Assembly (NCBI GenBank): GCA_003665825.1
Contig: QPFY01000002.1
Span: forward strand, 930,001 to 994,000
Source: Microbotryum silenes-acaulis
Taxonomy: Eukaryota; Basidiomycota; Microbotryomycetes; Microbotryales; Microbotryaceae
Direction of reading: 5' to 3'
Length of the DNA: 64,000 bases
Every line of letters starts with the position of its first letter. The first letter of the stretch is position 1. The notes under the pieces were generated by a model. The model had not been told where the DNA came from and ran no database searches. It saw only the letters and a program-made list of their open reading frames with translations. Made by a program: the position numbers and the translations under genes. Below, piece after piece: positions 63,055 to 64,000 of this stretch.

Positions 63055-64000
63055 ATGTCCAAGTCACGCCAATCGTTGTCGACGCTTGCCTCGTCGCTGC
63101 AGCTGGCGTCGCTCGCCCGAGTCAACCCAGCCGCGCGTCAGGTGCAGGCCGCCCAGCGCTCAGCAGTCGCCGCGACCTCCGCCGTCCAGAAGCATACCCG
63201 CCAGAACCACCACCACGCCGGCAATCCAGCTGTCTATCGTGTCGTGCGCGATGTCCAGGGGAGTTGCTTCGTTGTAAAGCGACACCGACGTCCAGCCAGC
63301 CCCGAATCCGCCGCAGCGTCGGCGTCGGCCTCGTCCAACCGTAGGGCCCCCTCTGCTCTTGGCGGTCCTCAACGGCCGTCAGCGCCGATAGCGGCATCAA
63401 CTTCCTCGTCAGCCTCTTCGGCTCTCGGAACTTCTCAGTCATCATCCAGATCCGCCAGCACCTTGGCCTCATCATCGAGTAGTCTGGGTCGTTCGCCATC
63501 GATTTCTACAACAGCAGCAGCTGCAACAGCGTCAAGTTCAGTCTCCCTGTGTCGGGCATCAACTCCTCCGTCTTCGCCGAACCCGGTCGCCTACTTCCAC
63601 TCGAATGCTCGAGCTGCACACCAGCAACCTGCGCATGTATTTTCTTCGAATCTGATTCCTCCGCCGCCTCCGCCATCCTCTGCGCCCAATTCGGGACACT
63701 CGTCTCGGCACTCGGGCAGTTCTGGCTCGGGCAGCTTGCCCTCGAACGATCCGTCCTCGCTCCTGTCGAGTCCGCACCACCACGTCTCGGCCTCGCGCAC
63801 AACGTTATCCTCCGATGGGCCGTCTTCATCCTCTTCGGCCCCGTCCACGTCGGCGTCGACCAGCACCTCTTCCTCTGCCCCCGTCGCTGCCTCCTCAGGT
63901 GCAGCAGCCTTGTTCAGTTCCGACCACGCCCGTTCTTTCCCCCACCACGCCCTACCGAGCTTCTTTGGCACCTCGTTGAGCATTGCGCGAAGAAGCAATC
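63055..64000 (+). CDS. Ser/Ala-rich protein, 5' part, function unknown
   Basis: An open frame of 315 codons from ATG 63,055 to the window end, with no stop. The N-terminus MSKSRQSLSTLASSLQLASL and ARVNPAARQVQAAQRSAVAA is basic, Ser/Ala-rich and nearly free of acids, which fits a mitochondrial targeting sequence. A short mixed segment (VYRVVRDVQGSCFVVKRHRR) is followed by long Ser/Ala/Pro-rich low-complexity sequence with YFHSNARAAHQQPAH and a poly-Pro run. No domain is visible before the window ends. The opposite strand also has open frames here, but they are the shadow of this composition. Confidence 0.6.
   Translation, partial: MSKSRQSLSTLASSLQLASLARVNPAARQVQAAQRSAVAATSAVQKHTRQNHHHAGNPAVYRVVRDVQGSCFVVKRHRRPASPESAAASASASSNRRAPSALGGPQRPSAPIAASTSSSASSALGTSQSSSRSASTLASSSSSLGRSPSISTTAAAATASSSVSLCRASTPPSSPNPVAYFHSNARAAHQQPAHVFSSNLIPPPPPPSSAPNSGHSSRHSGSSGSGSLPSNDPSSLLSSPHHHVSASRTTLSSDGPSSSSSAPSTSASTSTSSSAPVAASSGAAALFSSDHARSFPHHALPSFFGTSLSIARRSN

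Noticed and set aside
63591..63998. Minus-strand acidic frame at the window end
   Set aside because: It is the reverse shadow of the Ser/Ala-rich plus-strand ORF, which has a more coherent start and runs 315 codons.

Overview
This window comes from a nuclear fungal genome, most likely a basidiomycete. Genes are cut by many short GT-AG introns (about 50-80 bp, with a few of 135-500 bp). Several have micro-exons, and coding DNA is moderately GC-rich. The housekeeping set (EMC3, Mtd1, NADP-GDH, Cdc48, Rho3, Elo, OPT) is ordinary for a fungus. Placement in Pucciniomycotina is only a guess. All exon coordinates were read by eye from splice sites and protein family conservation.

Layout. Bases 1-19,015 are a dense housekeeping block: EMC3 (3' part), MTD1, an isochorismatase-fold hydrolase, a GH26-like secreted glycosidase, NADP-glutamate dehydrogenase (minus), CDC48, a small selenoprotein-K-like membrane protein (minus) and RHO3. 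Bases 19,424-38,777 are an accessory island. At its heart is a near-perfect inverted repeat (arms 26,696-30,334 and 30,371-33,643, 36-bp spacer). Each side carries, reading outward, an XPG/FEN1-type nuclease gene and then a large multi-exon gene whose C-terminal half has the RuvC and zinc-ribbon motifs of Fanzor (the eukaryotic TnpB relatives). The left unit keeps an intact nuclease ORF and an intact RuvC half, but has frameshifts in the Fanzor N-terminal half. The right unit has lost the nuclease active site by an in-frame 366-bp deletion and has several Fanzor lesions. A short gag-only Ty1/copia element sits in the left unit.

Bases 39,210-44,599 hold two minus-strand genes; one resembles the transposase-derived proteins common in basidiomycetes (KDZ/Plavaka type). 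It borders an AT-rich patch at 44,660-45,370. From 46,019 the housekeeping character returns: a fatty-acid elongase, a Zn2Cys6 transcription factor, an oligopeptide (OPT) transporter and the start of a Ser-rich protein. Diverged fragments of the inverted-repeat arm lie at 60.9-61.8 kb, which shows that the arm sequence is a dispersed repeat.

The most interesting content is the paired XPG-type nuclease plus Fanzor-like unit, duplicated head to head around a large palindrome. The pairing is read directly from the sequence. The functional link between the two nucleases, and mobility of the unit, are inferences.
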